A stretch of 64,000 nucleotides of DNA from Brassica napus (taxonomy: Eukaryota > Streptophyta > Magnoliopsida > Brassicales > Brassicaceae), in assembly GCF_020379485.1 (NCBI RefSeq), contig NC_063435.1, forward strand, positions 2,170,001-2,234,000, written 5' to 3'. How positions within the stretch are numbered: the first letter of the stretch is position 1; each line of letters starts with the position of its first letter. Made by a program: the position numbers and the translations under genes. This document shows, in pieces, positions 33,689 through 46,381 of the stretch. Below the pieces are notes generated by a model. That model made no database searches. It was not told the origin of the DNA and worked only from the letters and a program-made list of their open reading frames with translations.

Positions 33689-34947
33689 ATGATCAGAAGA
33701 AGTCTCCGTCTTTACAACAAGAGGAAAACCAACGTTGTTCCACTGGATCTACAGATCGAGATTCTTAACCGGTTGCCTTTGAAATCCGTAGTTAGGTTTA
33801 TGCTCGTATCTAAATCTTGGCGAGAAATCATCCTCAGCAAGAGTTTCAACGTATCGTTTCCCTTACGATCCTTGACTCAGCCTTTGCGTTTCCTACTCGC
33901 TTTACAGGATAGACATTAACTGAACAAATAAGTTACAGCTTCTTCTCTTCATCTTCGCTATCCTCGTCATCAGCATCAATACCAACCACTTTTCTATCCA
34001 AAATATCATTTCCTCTCTGTCGAGCCTCGTACCCTAGTTATTACGTCAATGGTCTGATGAACATGGGTGAGATCATATGTAACCCTTGCACTGGAAAGAC
34101 CATATCTTTACCAAGGCTGAAAATACCAGGGAGAGCCAGACGCTTTTTCGGATATGATCCTGTCAATAATCAGTACAAAGTATTGTGCATCACCCCGAAT
34201 CCTGCGGGACACTCAACACAGGATTAGTTTCAGGTATTTTTTTTTATTGAATGTAAAATTAATCAAAAAATTTTTTTTTTACAGCCAATGTTTTTTATAT
34301 GTACATTTCTCAGGTATATTTTTCCATAATTTATGGTCTTGTAGAAAACCAAATTTGTAACCTTTCAGGTATTCACATTGGGAGCTAAACAAAAATCATG
34401 GAGATTAATCGATTGTGACATTCCTCACATAGCTTGGTCTTACGGTCTATATATAGATGGTTCTGTGTACTACATTGCGTACGCGGGTGCGGGCACAGGA
34501 GCGATGAGTCTGATGAGATTCGATTTGAACTCTGAGAAGTTTAATATCTTTGCTAGAGTATCTGAGGATACCAGATCTTTGTATCATGAGAACAACGGCT
34601 CTAAAACTTTGATAAACTACCATGGCAGAGTAGCCGTAGCCATTCCATCTCCTCTCTTAGTGCCTTCCATTGATTTGCTTATTTTCGAAGCAGGAAAACA
34701 GGATTACAAAGAGAAGTCTATAGATAATCTTCCCCAGCTTCATTTACGTATGAAAGGTGTTATTAATCATACGGGTGATAACATTATATATGCACCTCAC
34801 CGTTCCAGAAGTGAGGCTATTCTTATCCACCACGATCTCAAGGGAGCTAATTTTAAGACGATGAAGTTTGAAGTTGACGTTAAGCATGATTGGTTTTGTG
34901 AATCAATATTTTTCGTGGGTTACGTAGAGAGTCTTATGCTGCTGTAA
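33689..34947 (+). pseudogene. F-box copy 3, inactivated
   Basis: Homologous to copies 1 and 2 along its whole length, start at the same ATG. Two lesions are seen. A 4-bp deletion relative to copy 1 at about 33905-33920 shifts the frame and gives a stop at 33917-33919. Later an in-frame TAG (about 34224) stands just before the intron. The intron (34234-34368) sits exactly where it does in copy 2. The second exon (34369-34947; [20 protein letters not shown] to YVESLMLL) is still open, so loss of function is recent. The truncated product would keep only the F-box. Confidence 0.85.
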
Positions 34948-36102
34948 GCTAGAGAGAGTTATTATTTCCTTCGTTTGATGTGGGATGTTGCCACTACAGT
35001 TCATGTCTCTTATCTCAACATGTTGTTCTTTTTTGGTTGCTTTCACTCTTTCCTCTTATTCAATTAAACTATTTTTAATCCCAGATGCTGTTTTTCTATA
35101 TGTCACACCTGTGCTATGAACACAACTTTTGAATCGGATTTTCTACAACTAGACAATCTACCTTAAGAAAGAAGATGAAGACTGGTTATTCATTTGCCGA
35201 AATGGAAGAATTTCTCCATTTACGTTTTCAGTTTACTTATTGCTCAATATTTTTTATATCCTGTTCTTTGAAAGTTTGAACCGATAGCCTTGCAAAAAGT
35301 ACCAAACTCACAGTATTAGAGCAAGAGCATTAGAGGTTTAAGAAGGAGGTTCACACGTTTTACGAGAAAAAAAAATATTAAAAAAAGCAAAAGTGATGAA
35401 CTCGCCCTTTCTCACCTCTTCTGCATGATACCCACTCTCCTAAAGTTCATCACTGTAGTGCGGGCTCCACGACACGTGGCGGCCTGCGATTGGTCAATTT
35501 TTTTTTTTTAAAAAAAAAAAAAATCAAAATGAAAAAAATAAAAAATTTAATAATAAAAAATTAAGAAGATGAATTGGGTTCACTGATGTTCATGCTCTTA
35601 TTTTCTTCCATGTACTCTCAGATTCTAAGTTGGATGGTTAGAAATAGAATCATCTTAATAAAAAATGATTTTTTTAATGAAGAAAAAAATAACATATATA
35701 GGCTTTCACAGCCATGTTCCAATATAGTACTCTGCATTTACCTGAATGAAAAGTTAAAAAAAAACTTGAAGAAAATGCATAGTTTCAACAATAAACTTCA
35801 AAATGGATGAAGAACCAATTACACACAAAAAAATAACCCATTGATGAAGAATGCTTATCACAAATCAAACTGCACCCGGTGATACATCATCTCAGCATCT
35901 GTGTATATTTTATGTTTATCTCAGATCCAGTAAAATCCTTATTGCTGAACCTAGTATACAAAATATAAAAGAAAGACTTAATTAAGGGTGGAAATGTGAA
36001 ATAGAAAATATACTAAACTTTTTAATATGTGAAAAATCCGAAACTACATTAATTAAAAACTAGAGTACTTTTTATTTGATTGTAAAACAAAAACCGAGTT
36101 AT
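34948..36102. other. Intergenic DNA between F-box copies 3 and 4
   Basis: About 35290-35510 has the dispersed Brassicaceae repeat with ggctccacgacacgtggcgg. From about 35610 to 36102 the sequence repeats the upstream region of copy 1 (28130-29115), so a whole unit was duplicated. No gene. Confidence 0.55.
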
Positions 36103-36136
36103 CCATCGATGAACAACGCATTCATGATTCTCACCC

Positions 36137-36480
36137 GAAACCCATAACCATGTGTCATCAGCTTTAATGGCAGAAGCCATAGCAGTTCATCGTGCGGTAT
36201 CCCTTGCCGTATATTCAAACATTTCGGTTCTATCTGATTCCTTATCCCTCATCAAGCTATGGAAGACGGGAGGGTACCAAACTGAACTATTCGGTATCAT
36301 ATTTGATATCTATCACTTTATTTCTTTCTTTGATGTAATTTCCTTTGATTTTATTTCTCGAAACTTTAATGCTGAAGCTGATTCTGTGGCAAAATCAGCT
36401 CTAGCTGTATCTGTATTAAACTCCAACCTTGGAGTGTAGAGTCCTTTTTGAGAAAAGCAAGTTTAGTTTGGTCAAAAAAA
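36137..36480 (+). pseudogene. 5'-truncated LINE fragment (RNase H domain)
   Basis: The open frame at 36152-36439 encodes part of an RNase H-like domain (LMAEAIAVHRAV, LSDSLSLIKLW, FISRNFNAEADSVAKSA). It ends with gtttggtc and an A-run at 36474-36480, i.e. a LINE 3' end. It interrupts the copied F-box unit. A clean target-site duplication was not found. Confidence 0.8.
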
Positions 36481-36481
36481 T

Positions 36482-36695
36482 AATAATCATACGGGTGGCA
36501 TTATTTTTGCACCTTGCTATATCTAGCAGTGAGGTTTATGTTATTTACCACGATCCCAAGGGAGCTAGTTATAAGAAGATGGAGATTGAAGTTGACTCAA
36601 AGCATGAGCCTCGAGTTCGAGCTTTTTTCATAACAAATGGGTTTAGTGTATCAAATTGTTTCATGGGTTACGTAGAGAGTCTCATGCTGATTTAA
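36482..36695 (+). pseudogene. F-box copy 4, C-terminal scrap
   Basis: Only the last about 70 codons remain, matching [25 protein letters not shown] and [13 protein letters not shown]. It starts directly after the LINE A-run. The 3' flank (gctaggtagagttattattt) is shared with the other copies. Confidence 0.88.
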
Positions 36696-37027
36696 GCTAG
36701 GTAGAGTTATTATTTCCTTCGGTTATTGTGAGATGTTGCCATTATAGTTTATGTCTCTTGTCTCAACAAGTGATATCTCTTTTGGTTGCATCCAATCTTA
36801 AGCTATATATATATATATATATATCAGATAACTGCATGCATTTGATACCATTTTGGATGGAGCAGTGCCTATCTAATGTTTTGGATTCTGTAAGCAAATT
36901 TATAACATCATGTATTTTATGTTTTTATCTAATATTATAGGTATATATAAGTCACATTAATTTTATAAACTAATTTAATTTCATTAATAATTAGTGAGGG
37001 TGAGAATCATGAATGCGTTGTTCATCA

Positions 37028-37458
37028 ATGGAGGAAGAATTAGATAAGTATGTGGAGAGAAATGAAGAGGAAATTTGGTTACCTCACTGCTTCTTCTTCT
37101 TCTTCATCTGATACTTGCACACCTTGTGGTATCAAGAAGAAGAAGAAGATGGAGCTTCATCGTTACTACAAATAAATAAATAAAATAAATCACTGCACTG
37201 TTCTGTTTCTGACATTGGAGAAGATATATATGTTCTGATTTTGGTTACAGATTGTTTGTTTAATTCATCAATTCATAAGTACAACAAAAGTAAAGCTACA
37301 ATAAATAAAATTCTCCTATGGATCTTTCACATGGTATTATGGTTCTTACTCAAAGAACAACGTTCCTTGTCTAACACGTCAATAACAGAGATCTTTTTCA
37401 AAGCCTCTCCTCTCAGTTCAATTTTAACATCAGTTCCTGATGATCATTCAGTATCGAA
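37028..37458. other. Short region with a possible 37-codon ORF
   Basis: The frame from ATG 37059 reads MKRKFGYLTASSSSSSDTCT.. and ends in HRYYK with a stop near 37170. It may be a gene remnant or a small peptide gene; I do not recognise it. The rest is the 3' flank of the next gene. Confidence 0.3.
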
Positions 37459-37932
37459 TCATTTGTTCCCGACTGATAATCTCAATGGAGTTCTATCGCA
37501 ATCCTCATCATCGTGGCTTCTTCTTGAACTTAATCTACCATTTTCTTGTTCTTGTTCTTGTTCTACAACCACATTCCCGAGCTGCACGTGCCTCTCACCT
37601 TCCATCGGCTCGACCGCAGCCACGGGATCTGAAGCTGACGTGGCGTTTTCCGTGATGCTCTTGCTGTTCTTCTCCACGCCTTTCTCCGGATCGAAACTGG
37701 TGACGCTTTTGCTTACGGAGACGGTGCAGGGCTTGAGGACGCAGGAGTAAAGGTAAGCCAAGAACCAGAAGAGCCAAGGGATACCAGCGAAGAACATACC
37801 CGCTGGTAGAAAGAGAGGGTTCGGATCAGGGAGGAGGAGGTAAAGTCCGAGAAGGACTCCTCCTGAGAGGATACATGATAGAAAAAGAAGAGTGACGATG
37901 TATATTCTTGGATCGCCTCTTCTCTGCTCCAT
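37459..37932 (-). CDS. Small two-helix membrane protein, unknown function
   Basis: 157 residues from MEQRRGDPR (an upstream in-frame Met at 37950 is also possible). Two hydrophobic segments lie close together: residues about 11-34 (YIVTLLFLSCILSGGVLLGL) and about 42-66 (LPAGMFFAGIPWLFWFLAYL). The second half is hydrophilic and acidic (EKGVEKNSK, VEQEQEQENGRLSSRRSHDD) and probably faces the cytosol. No catalytic motif is visible. A single exon with good codon pattern; the ORF on the other strand is its shadow. Similar small proteins are known in plants only as hypothetical. Divergent from the next gene. Confidence 0.75.
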   Translation of the reverse strand: MEQRRGDPRIYIVTLLFLSCILSGGVLLGLYLLLPDPNPLFLPAGMFFAGIPWLFWFLAYLYSCVLKPCTVSVSKSVTSFDPEKGVEKNSKSITENATSASDPVAAVEPMEGERHVQLGNVVVEQEQEQENGRLSSRRSHDDEDCDRTPLRLSVGNK

Positions 37933-37950
37933 TCGATTTCTGAAACACAA

Positions 37951-39148
37951 GAAAGATCGTGTTCTTTTGTATGTTTTTGATTGTTTCTTTTTCTGTTTAT
38001 CTGTTTGTTTCTTTCTTCTGTTGGGACAATTGTGAACGAAAAAGTGGGTGTAACAGAAAACTGAAAGACCGCCAAGTGCGGACTTGGTTTTATTTATTTA
38101 TTTGCATTTTTTCTCTCTAAATTACCATGAAAAAACTGGAAACAGAAATGTAAAACTTACTTTTTATCTTAACAAACTAACAAGTTTTTTTTGCATGTAG
38201 AACAACTCTAATGCTGGTAATATACCATACGACCACGTAAAAATAAGACTATAGGGTAGATACACATGGTTATCGACTTTTCGTGCTCTCAATCAAGATG
38301 CGACTAACGTTCACGATGTCTAATACATGATCTCCACTTTACAAAAAAAAAACGTTATCTAATACAGAAAGTATTGGGCATTTTTTCATCTCTAGCCACG
38401 ACCGTTCTCTTTCCACTTATTCACACATGGAAATGAGACAAACACGTGTTCTTTAAAATTTCAGAACTATTGACCATCTAATGGCTAATTGACATATACA
38501 CACTTGCCAGAATGTAAAATCAACGTAAAGTTGAGAAGGATAATGAAATGTTTAATGAATATAACCGAATTGTGTTACAGCACTAGTTACAACAATTCTC
38601 ATCTTGATAATGCTATGATTCTCACATGTTGATTTATGATCAGTTATATGCCAACCACAGTTTTCATATTAAGAATTGTTTGCAATTATTTTTTTCATTT
38701 TGCATACCTGATTACTGAGTAGAAGGATCATTAAAGCATTATCATCAATCAGTTTCTAAACACATTTTTTATATATCTGGAAGACTGGAAGTAATTGAAT
38801 TATATAATTAAATTTTAATTTTGTAAATATAGTTATTCCATTTAATTTAAAATCTTCACACTTTTCAAATAACCCTTCACATTTTTATAGTTTTAAAAGA
38901 AAAATCGAGACTACATTTTTCACTTTTTCTTCTTACTTTTAATTTTTTTTAATAAAAGTTTTTTTAGAAATTACAAATTAGAATGCACTAGCTCCATGAA
39001 TGTAAAGCCCATAGAAGCCCATTTGATAAGTCGGGAATAGACCGGTTCAGTTTAACTCTCGATAATTCCGCAGCTGGTTAAGGCAAAACCGTTCTTCTTA
39101 ATCGGAGCGAATTAGCGACTGCGATCGGAGAAGAAGAAGGAGAGGGCC
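37951..39148. other. Divergent intergenic region
   Basis: 5' flank of the two-helix protein gene (CT/AAG-rich leader) and of the secreted Cys-rich protein gene. No other gene or clear transposon. Confidence 0.6.
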
Positions 39149-39975
39149 ATGGGAATCTCCCGAGCTCGCTCAAGCACCGTTTGTATTCTTCTGTTACTCT
39201 CGCTGAGCTTATTCCCCTGTGCTTTCTCTAAATCTCCTCGTCCCATATCCGTAAGTCTCTGTGTTCGAAACTCAGTCTAAGCTTCGTTAGAGTATGCTAA
39301 AAAGGCTGACTCTGTGGGATAAATCAATATTTGTAGGATGTGGAGATCAGGGAGAAGAAGAACCAATGCTATGCTGATATAGATAGGTGAATTTAGCTTT
39401 GATTCTTGCTAAAGTCTTTTTTTAATTAAGATATCAAGAACCATTATTGTAGGATAATTTGCTAAGCTTGTTACCCTCAAAGCAAAGCTTTTACAATGGT
39501 TTATCAAATTATTAGCTCATTTTTGTTTTGTGGAAAACGAAAACAGTGGGCTATGGGGTTGGCAATGCAAAGCTTCTGCTATTGCTAAAGAGAATTGTGC
39601 GCTGCGATGCCTTTCTCCGGTTTGCTATGAGCTCATCTATGAGAGTGATCCAGTAAGCAGTGTACAACGATGATTCTGTAAATGATGCTTCCTTTTTGAT
39701 GCATTTTGTGTTCTTTTGTTGAGCAGCTTGAGGAAGGTGAGAAAGATTTGATTAGGAGCCAAGAGTACAAATATTGTATGTACAAGTAAGTTCTAAAACA
39801 TCATTACATATCTCTTTCTCATTGGTTATAGTGTAGGAAGGACGAAACATGATGAGTGAATATATTAAGTTTGTTTGTTCAGTCAATCCACATGAATAAT
39901 CCATCTATACTGATCTGTTTTTGCAGGTCTTCGCTCGGGGAGAGCCTAGATGGTGTTCGTGGCAGCTTTTTATAG
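39149..39975 (+). CDS. Small secreted cysteine-rich protein (DUF4787-like)
   Basis: Five exons: 39149-39250, 39337-39386, 39547-39652, 39727-39785, 39927-39975; 121 residues, phases agree. Residues 1-27 form a signal peptide (STVCILLLLSLSLFPCAFS). The mature part has six Cys arranged as NQCYADID..WQCKASA..ENCALRCLSPVCYELIY..YKYCMYKS, suggesting disulfide bonds in the secretory pathway. From memory this resembles the conserved eukaryotic family of unknown function DUF4787; I did not check. Exon 1 ends right after the signal peptide. It converges with AUG7; the stop codons are 365 bp apart. Confidence 0.85.
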
Positions 39976-40340
39976 AACCAAAGGCAACACAAGAGTTTCT
40001 TTATTTGTGCTCTCTTCCATGTTTGTAAGACTTCGATTTGTTTCAAACGCTAATAATGTGAAAGTTAAAATTGCTGTTTTTGTATCTTATAGTAGCATTC
40101 TGCGTAAATGTATGATTTTGTAGCTTATAGTATCCACAGTTGTGTAGCTTTACACTAACTAGGCAACACACGAGCAGTAGAAGCGATGAAGAACCTCACT
40201 TTTAGATTTGATTCGATTTGTTTAAACAAACTTGGCAACACATGAGAGAAAGAGGTAAAAGCTGTTGTGATCAAAACACACTCCTAAAGTGATTTCTAAG
40301 AAGTAAACAGAATATATGTTCAAGTAATCATCCGTGACAG

Positions 40341-42758
<2,418 letters not shown>

Positions 42759-42808
42759 CTAATTTACCAAACTGCCCTGGCTTTCATCTCCACCGTATTA
42801 TTAATGAA

Positions 42809-42840
42809 CTAGATATTGACCCGCCCTCGAGAGTGCGGGT
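42809..42840 (-). mobile_element. Helitron 3' terminus near AUG7 promoter
   Basis: On the minus strand a hairpin (cccgc..gcggg with an inner ctcgag) is followed by tcaatat and CTAG (ending at 42809), then host T. The body extends right into AT-rich DNA; the 5' end was not found. Confidence 0.6.
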
Positions 42841-44511
42841 ATATGTTTTGTTTTTAAATTTTTTTGTCTAATATAATTTATATGGTTGTGTGTTTGTAGA
42901 ATCATATTTTTGTATGATATGAATTTAATAGAATAGATAATTTTTGTAAGTATATTAAATAAATCAAGTTCCATATGTATTTGTGTCTTTCCTTATATCA
43001 TATATGTATTTTTTTGTAATCATATTTGTGTTTTTATATGTGATCATATATTCATATTATAGACTACATGTAGGGATAAGAGTTCAGGTTCGATTCCGAC
43101 TATTCAGATATTGGTCTTTAGATGAGAGTTTAAAACCTATTTGGATATTTATAAATTTTAGTTCGGATTCAGTTTGGATCATTACGGGTTCAGTTCAAAT
43201 ATGGATATTCATTTAAATTATGTAAAAATATTAAAATACAAATATACCATAAATTCTATTAATTGTGCGACTGGTTTTTCCGCTACCACCCGCAAACGCT
43301 GCTTTTGCGGTTGGTAGCGGTTGTCGGCGGTTTGCAACAATCACTCAAATCGCTCTAAACCGCTTCAACCCGCTCCGAATCTCATAAATTCAAAAGCTGG
43401 CTCCAGCTACCGTTTGCGGTTGCGGACGGTTGCGGGAGGATAATTTTTTTCCTTTTTTTAAATCAATATATATACAAAAGTAAAAATGTTTAATAAAAAA
43501 TTTAAAATTAAAATTATAAAAATATTAAAATATATCTATTATATTTTAATTAATATTATAAAATTTTATAATAAAAAAAAATTCAATAAATTTTCAAAAA
43601 TTTACGGGTGAAAGTAAAAATATTTAATAAAAAATATTAATTAAAATAAAGAATCCGAGTAATAGTTGGGATTATGTTAGGAAAAATGAAATACATGAAC
43701 TTCATCGAAAAAATTGTTGGGATTTGAACAGTAAAAATAATGGTGGTTACATAACAAAAATAAGATATATGGATACATTTACAAAAAGTGGTGGTTGCCG
43801 ATCATTAGGCACTTTAAGTGGGGGGTTACATAATATATATATATATTTCATTGCAGTTATATTAAAAAGGTATGTATTATTAAAATTTAAGTTGGACATA
43901 ACTTTTTATCAATGGGTCACACTGCTGTTTTAATAGAATAGATAACAAAAACATTTTAACCACGGTTGATTTCTTAACTTTAATTTTGGGTAACTTTTGA
44001 TCAAAAATAAAATAAAAAAAATTTGGGTAACTTTTTGTAATACCATATCTAATATTTGTTTAGGCCTATTGAAAGGGAGTTTCATATCTAATAAGAAAAA
44101 AAATCCATTTTTATTTGTGAGAAAAAAAAATCATTTCCTTCCTTGTATATCGTTATGTTTATTTTCTTATTATTTGCAAATTGCAAGTCATTTCTTTGTC
44201 AACTGAACAATATTTATTATTTTTGTATTAGTTATTATAATTAAGTCTTATTTAATTTCAAAATTTGCTGTTTTCTTATATATATAAAAAGGACACTGAA
44301 AAGGTGAAAGAAAAACTGGTCTTCAGGACAGGACAGCTCAGGTCCTCTTGCTGCTGCAAACTTGTCCAAAGAAAAACTTCAGAAATTTGGGAAAAGTTTC
44401 AATCTTTCCCCCCTTTCGTCCTCCCAACATTCGTTGATTTTTCCACAAGGATAAACGCGATTAACAGATAAGCCACCTTTATCTTTCAGCTCCAGCACTC
44501 TCAAGAAGCAA
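42841..44511. other. Divergent AUG7-LHP1 intergenic region, transposon-rich
   Basis: Helitron-derived AT-rich DNA, a GC-rich palindromic block at 43265-43440, and the LHP1 promoter with a TATA-like tatatatataaaaagg near 44278. No coding region supported. Confidence 0.6.
43265..43440. mobile_element. Possible hAT-type non-autonomous element fragment
   Basis: GC-rich block with repeated ccgctaccacccgcaaacgc-like words on both strands (ttgcggttggtagcgg, gctaccgtttgcggttgcgg). The style is that of Brassicaceae short hAT derivatives, but termini and target duplication were not resolved. Confidence 0.35.
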
Positions 44512-46157
44512 ATGAAAGGGGCAAGTGTCAAGAAGAAAACCCATGTTGTGAATGACGCTGGTGAGGCTGAAACAGTCGGAGGAAGCGGGAAAAGAAGTGG
44601 AGGAGACGGCAGTGAAGATGGAGCGTCGATTCTTGGCGAGATGGGTGATGACATGCATACGGAGGATGGGGAAGAAGAAGATGAAGAAGGAGGAGAAGAA
44701 GGAGAAGGGAAAGAGAAGAGGTCAAAGCTAGATGAAGGCTACTTCGAAATCGAAGCTATTCGCCGTAAGAGAGTTAGAAAAGTAAGTTCATTTTCTTCTT
44801 CTTCTTCTTATTACAGCAAATGTGGTTTTAAGATTAGTATATGTGACCCTCTTCACATTCTCTACATTGTTCATTTCTTACAAATGTGGTTAGAATTTGA
44901 GTATTCTGATTTAATGGTGATTTTACTAGCTTTAATGTTTTGATATATTCTTATTGATCATAGGGGAAGGTGCAGTATCTAATTAAATGGTGAGTTTCTT
45001 CAAAATCAATACTCAAGTTTCATTTTTAAGTCACTGTAACATAATGCTTTTTTTTAATTGACATATATTGTGAAAAGGCGGGGATGGCCTGAAACTGCCA
45101 ACACATGGGAGCCTCTAGAGAATCTACACTCTATTGCTGATGTTATTGATTCATTTGAAGGAAGGTTAGTGCATATCTTAATCTTAATGTGAGCAGTTAC
45201 ATGTGGTATACTAATTTGCTTTTCTTGTATCAATAGTTTGAGGCCAGGGAAGCCTGGTAGGAAGAAGAAGCGCAAATACGCAGGTCCTTATTCTCAGCTG
45301 AAGAAGAAGCAGCAACGTTTTGGTTATGATGCTGCTGAGAAGTCTGACTCTTCTACATCTCTTAACAACTCTAGCCTCCCTGGTATTCGCGGTCCACTCG
45401 ACCTCAGTGGCTATGTAGCCACCACCAACCAAGGTGAAGCTAACAGTGGGAGTGTTGGTATGGTCAGACGAGTTAGTTTGAAGGAATATGATCCGACGCT
45501 TAATGAGTTAAGGGGACCAGGCATTGGTTGTGAAGGTGATAGTGTAAGAGCAAATGGGTTTCTCAAGGAGTTTGATAAGAACAGTGGTTTCATAGGTGCT
45601 AAGCGGAGAAAGTCTGGTTCTGTGAAAAGATTCAAACAAGACGGAACCACAAGTAACAACAACAACAACAACAACCACACTACATATCAGAATCTGACAC
45701 CAGATTTAGACTCTTTTGGTAGAATGGTAGAACCACACCTCAATAACAATCCGTCTCAGAAAAGCAAAGCGGAGGAATTTGACATTGTGAGGATCATCAA
45801 GCCAGTGAGATTCTCTTCATCTATAACAAACAATGTACAAGACGCGTTGGTGACCTTTTCGGCGTTGAGGTTTGTCTGTCTCTTTGCACTTTGGTCACTT
45901 TTTTCACATTTGAGTTCATACTTATTTGGCTACTTACTACTCATAGGTCTGATGGGAAGGAAGTAACGGTAGACAACAGGTTTCTCAAGGCTCACAATCC
46001 TCTTCTGGTAAGGTTTAATCTTTAGAGCTTTTTCTTTCTGCATTTTTACTCATATGGAATAGTTCTAAAAGCTTTCCTATTCTGTGTTTTTTTTTTTTTG
46101 TGACCCCAGCTGATTGAATTCTACGAGCAACATCTCAAGTACAATCCCGAAAGATAA
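44512..46157 (+). CDS. LHP1: LIKE HETEROCHROMATIN PROTEIN 1 / TERMINAL FLOWER 2
   Basis: Six exons: 44512-44781, 44964-44989, 45078-45164, 45237-45869, 45947-46007, 46110-46157; 374 residues, phases agree. LHP1 reads H3K27me3 through its chromodomain and works with Polycomb complexes to keep flowering and homeotic genes silent. The N-terminus is acidic ([13 protein letters not shown]). The chromodomain starts at about residue 77 ([14 protein letters not shown], then [20 protein letters not shown]), with the aromatic cage residues Y77, W and W. The C-terminal chromoshadow domain ends [21 protein letters not shown] basic linker ([18 protein letters not shown]) may be a nuclear signal. It is shorter than the 445 residues I recall for Arabidopsis; the difference lies in the linker exon. 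Its stop is 224 bp from that of the convergent TIR-NBS-LRR gene. Confidence 0.95.
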
Positions 46158-46381
46158 GAATTTGTTTGTACACAGCACTTTGTAGGTAGCAAAAAAGATT
46201 AGAAGATCAACGTGTAGAGTCGAGGTAGTGGCAAGTTGTTTTTTTATCTTCTCTGGTTCGTTATTGTCACTTAGACTTGGTGCTTTTCTTGAGCTGAGAT
46301 TTTGTTAAACTTGCATGTTCAAAGATCAAAAAATATATATATCTAACGCATGAATACAAAGTTACAGCAAACCAACAACCT

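Larger units (their letters stand above)
28120..36960 (+). repeat. Tandem F-box gene cluster (four units)
   Basis: Four units share promoter, coding and 3' flank sequence. The downstream motifs (gagagagttattatttcctt, tgggatgttgcc, cattaatttatag) recur behind each copy. Copies 2 and 3 are more alike (shared intron, RRSLRL N-terminus) than either is to copy 1. Confidence 0.85.
36103..37027. repeat. 34-bp inverted repeat bracketing F-box copy 4
   Basis: The block containing gaacaacgcattcatgattc (36103-36136) is repeated in inverse orientation at 36994-37027 with one mismatch. The interval holds a LINE fragment and an F-box scrap. Confidence 0.9.

Noticed and set aside
37241..37750. 169-codon plus-strand ORF
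   Set aside because: Overlaps the two-helix membrane protein gene on the other strand, which has the better protein pattern.
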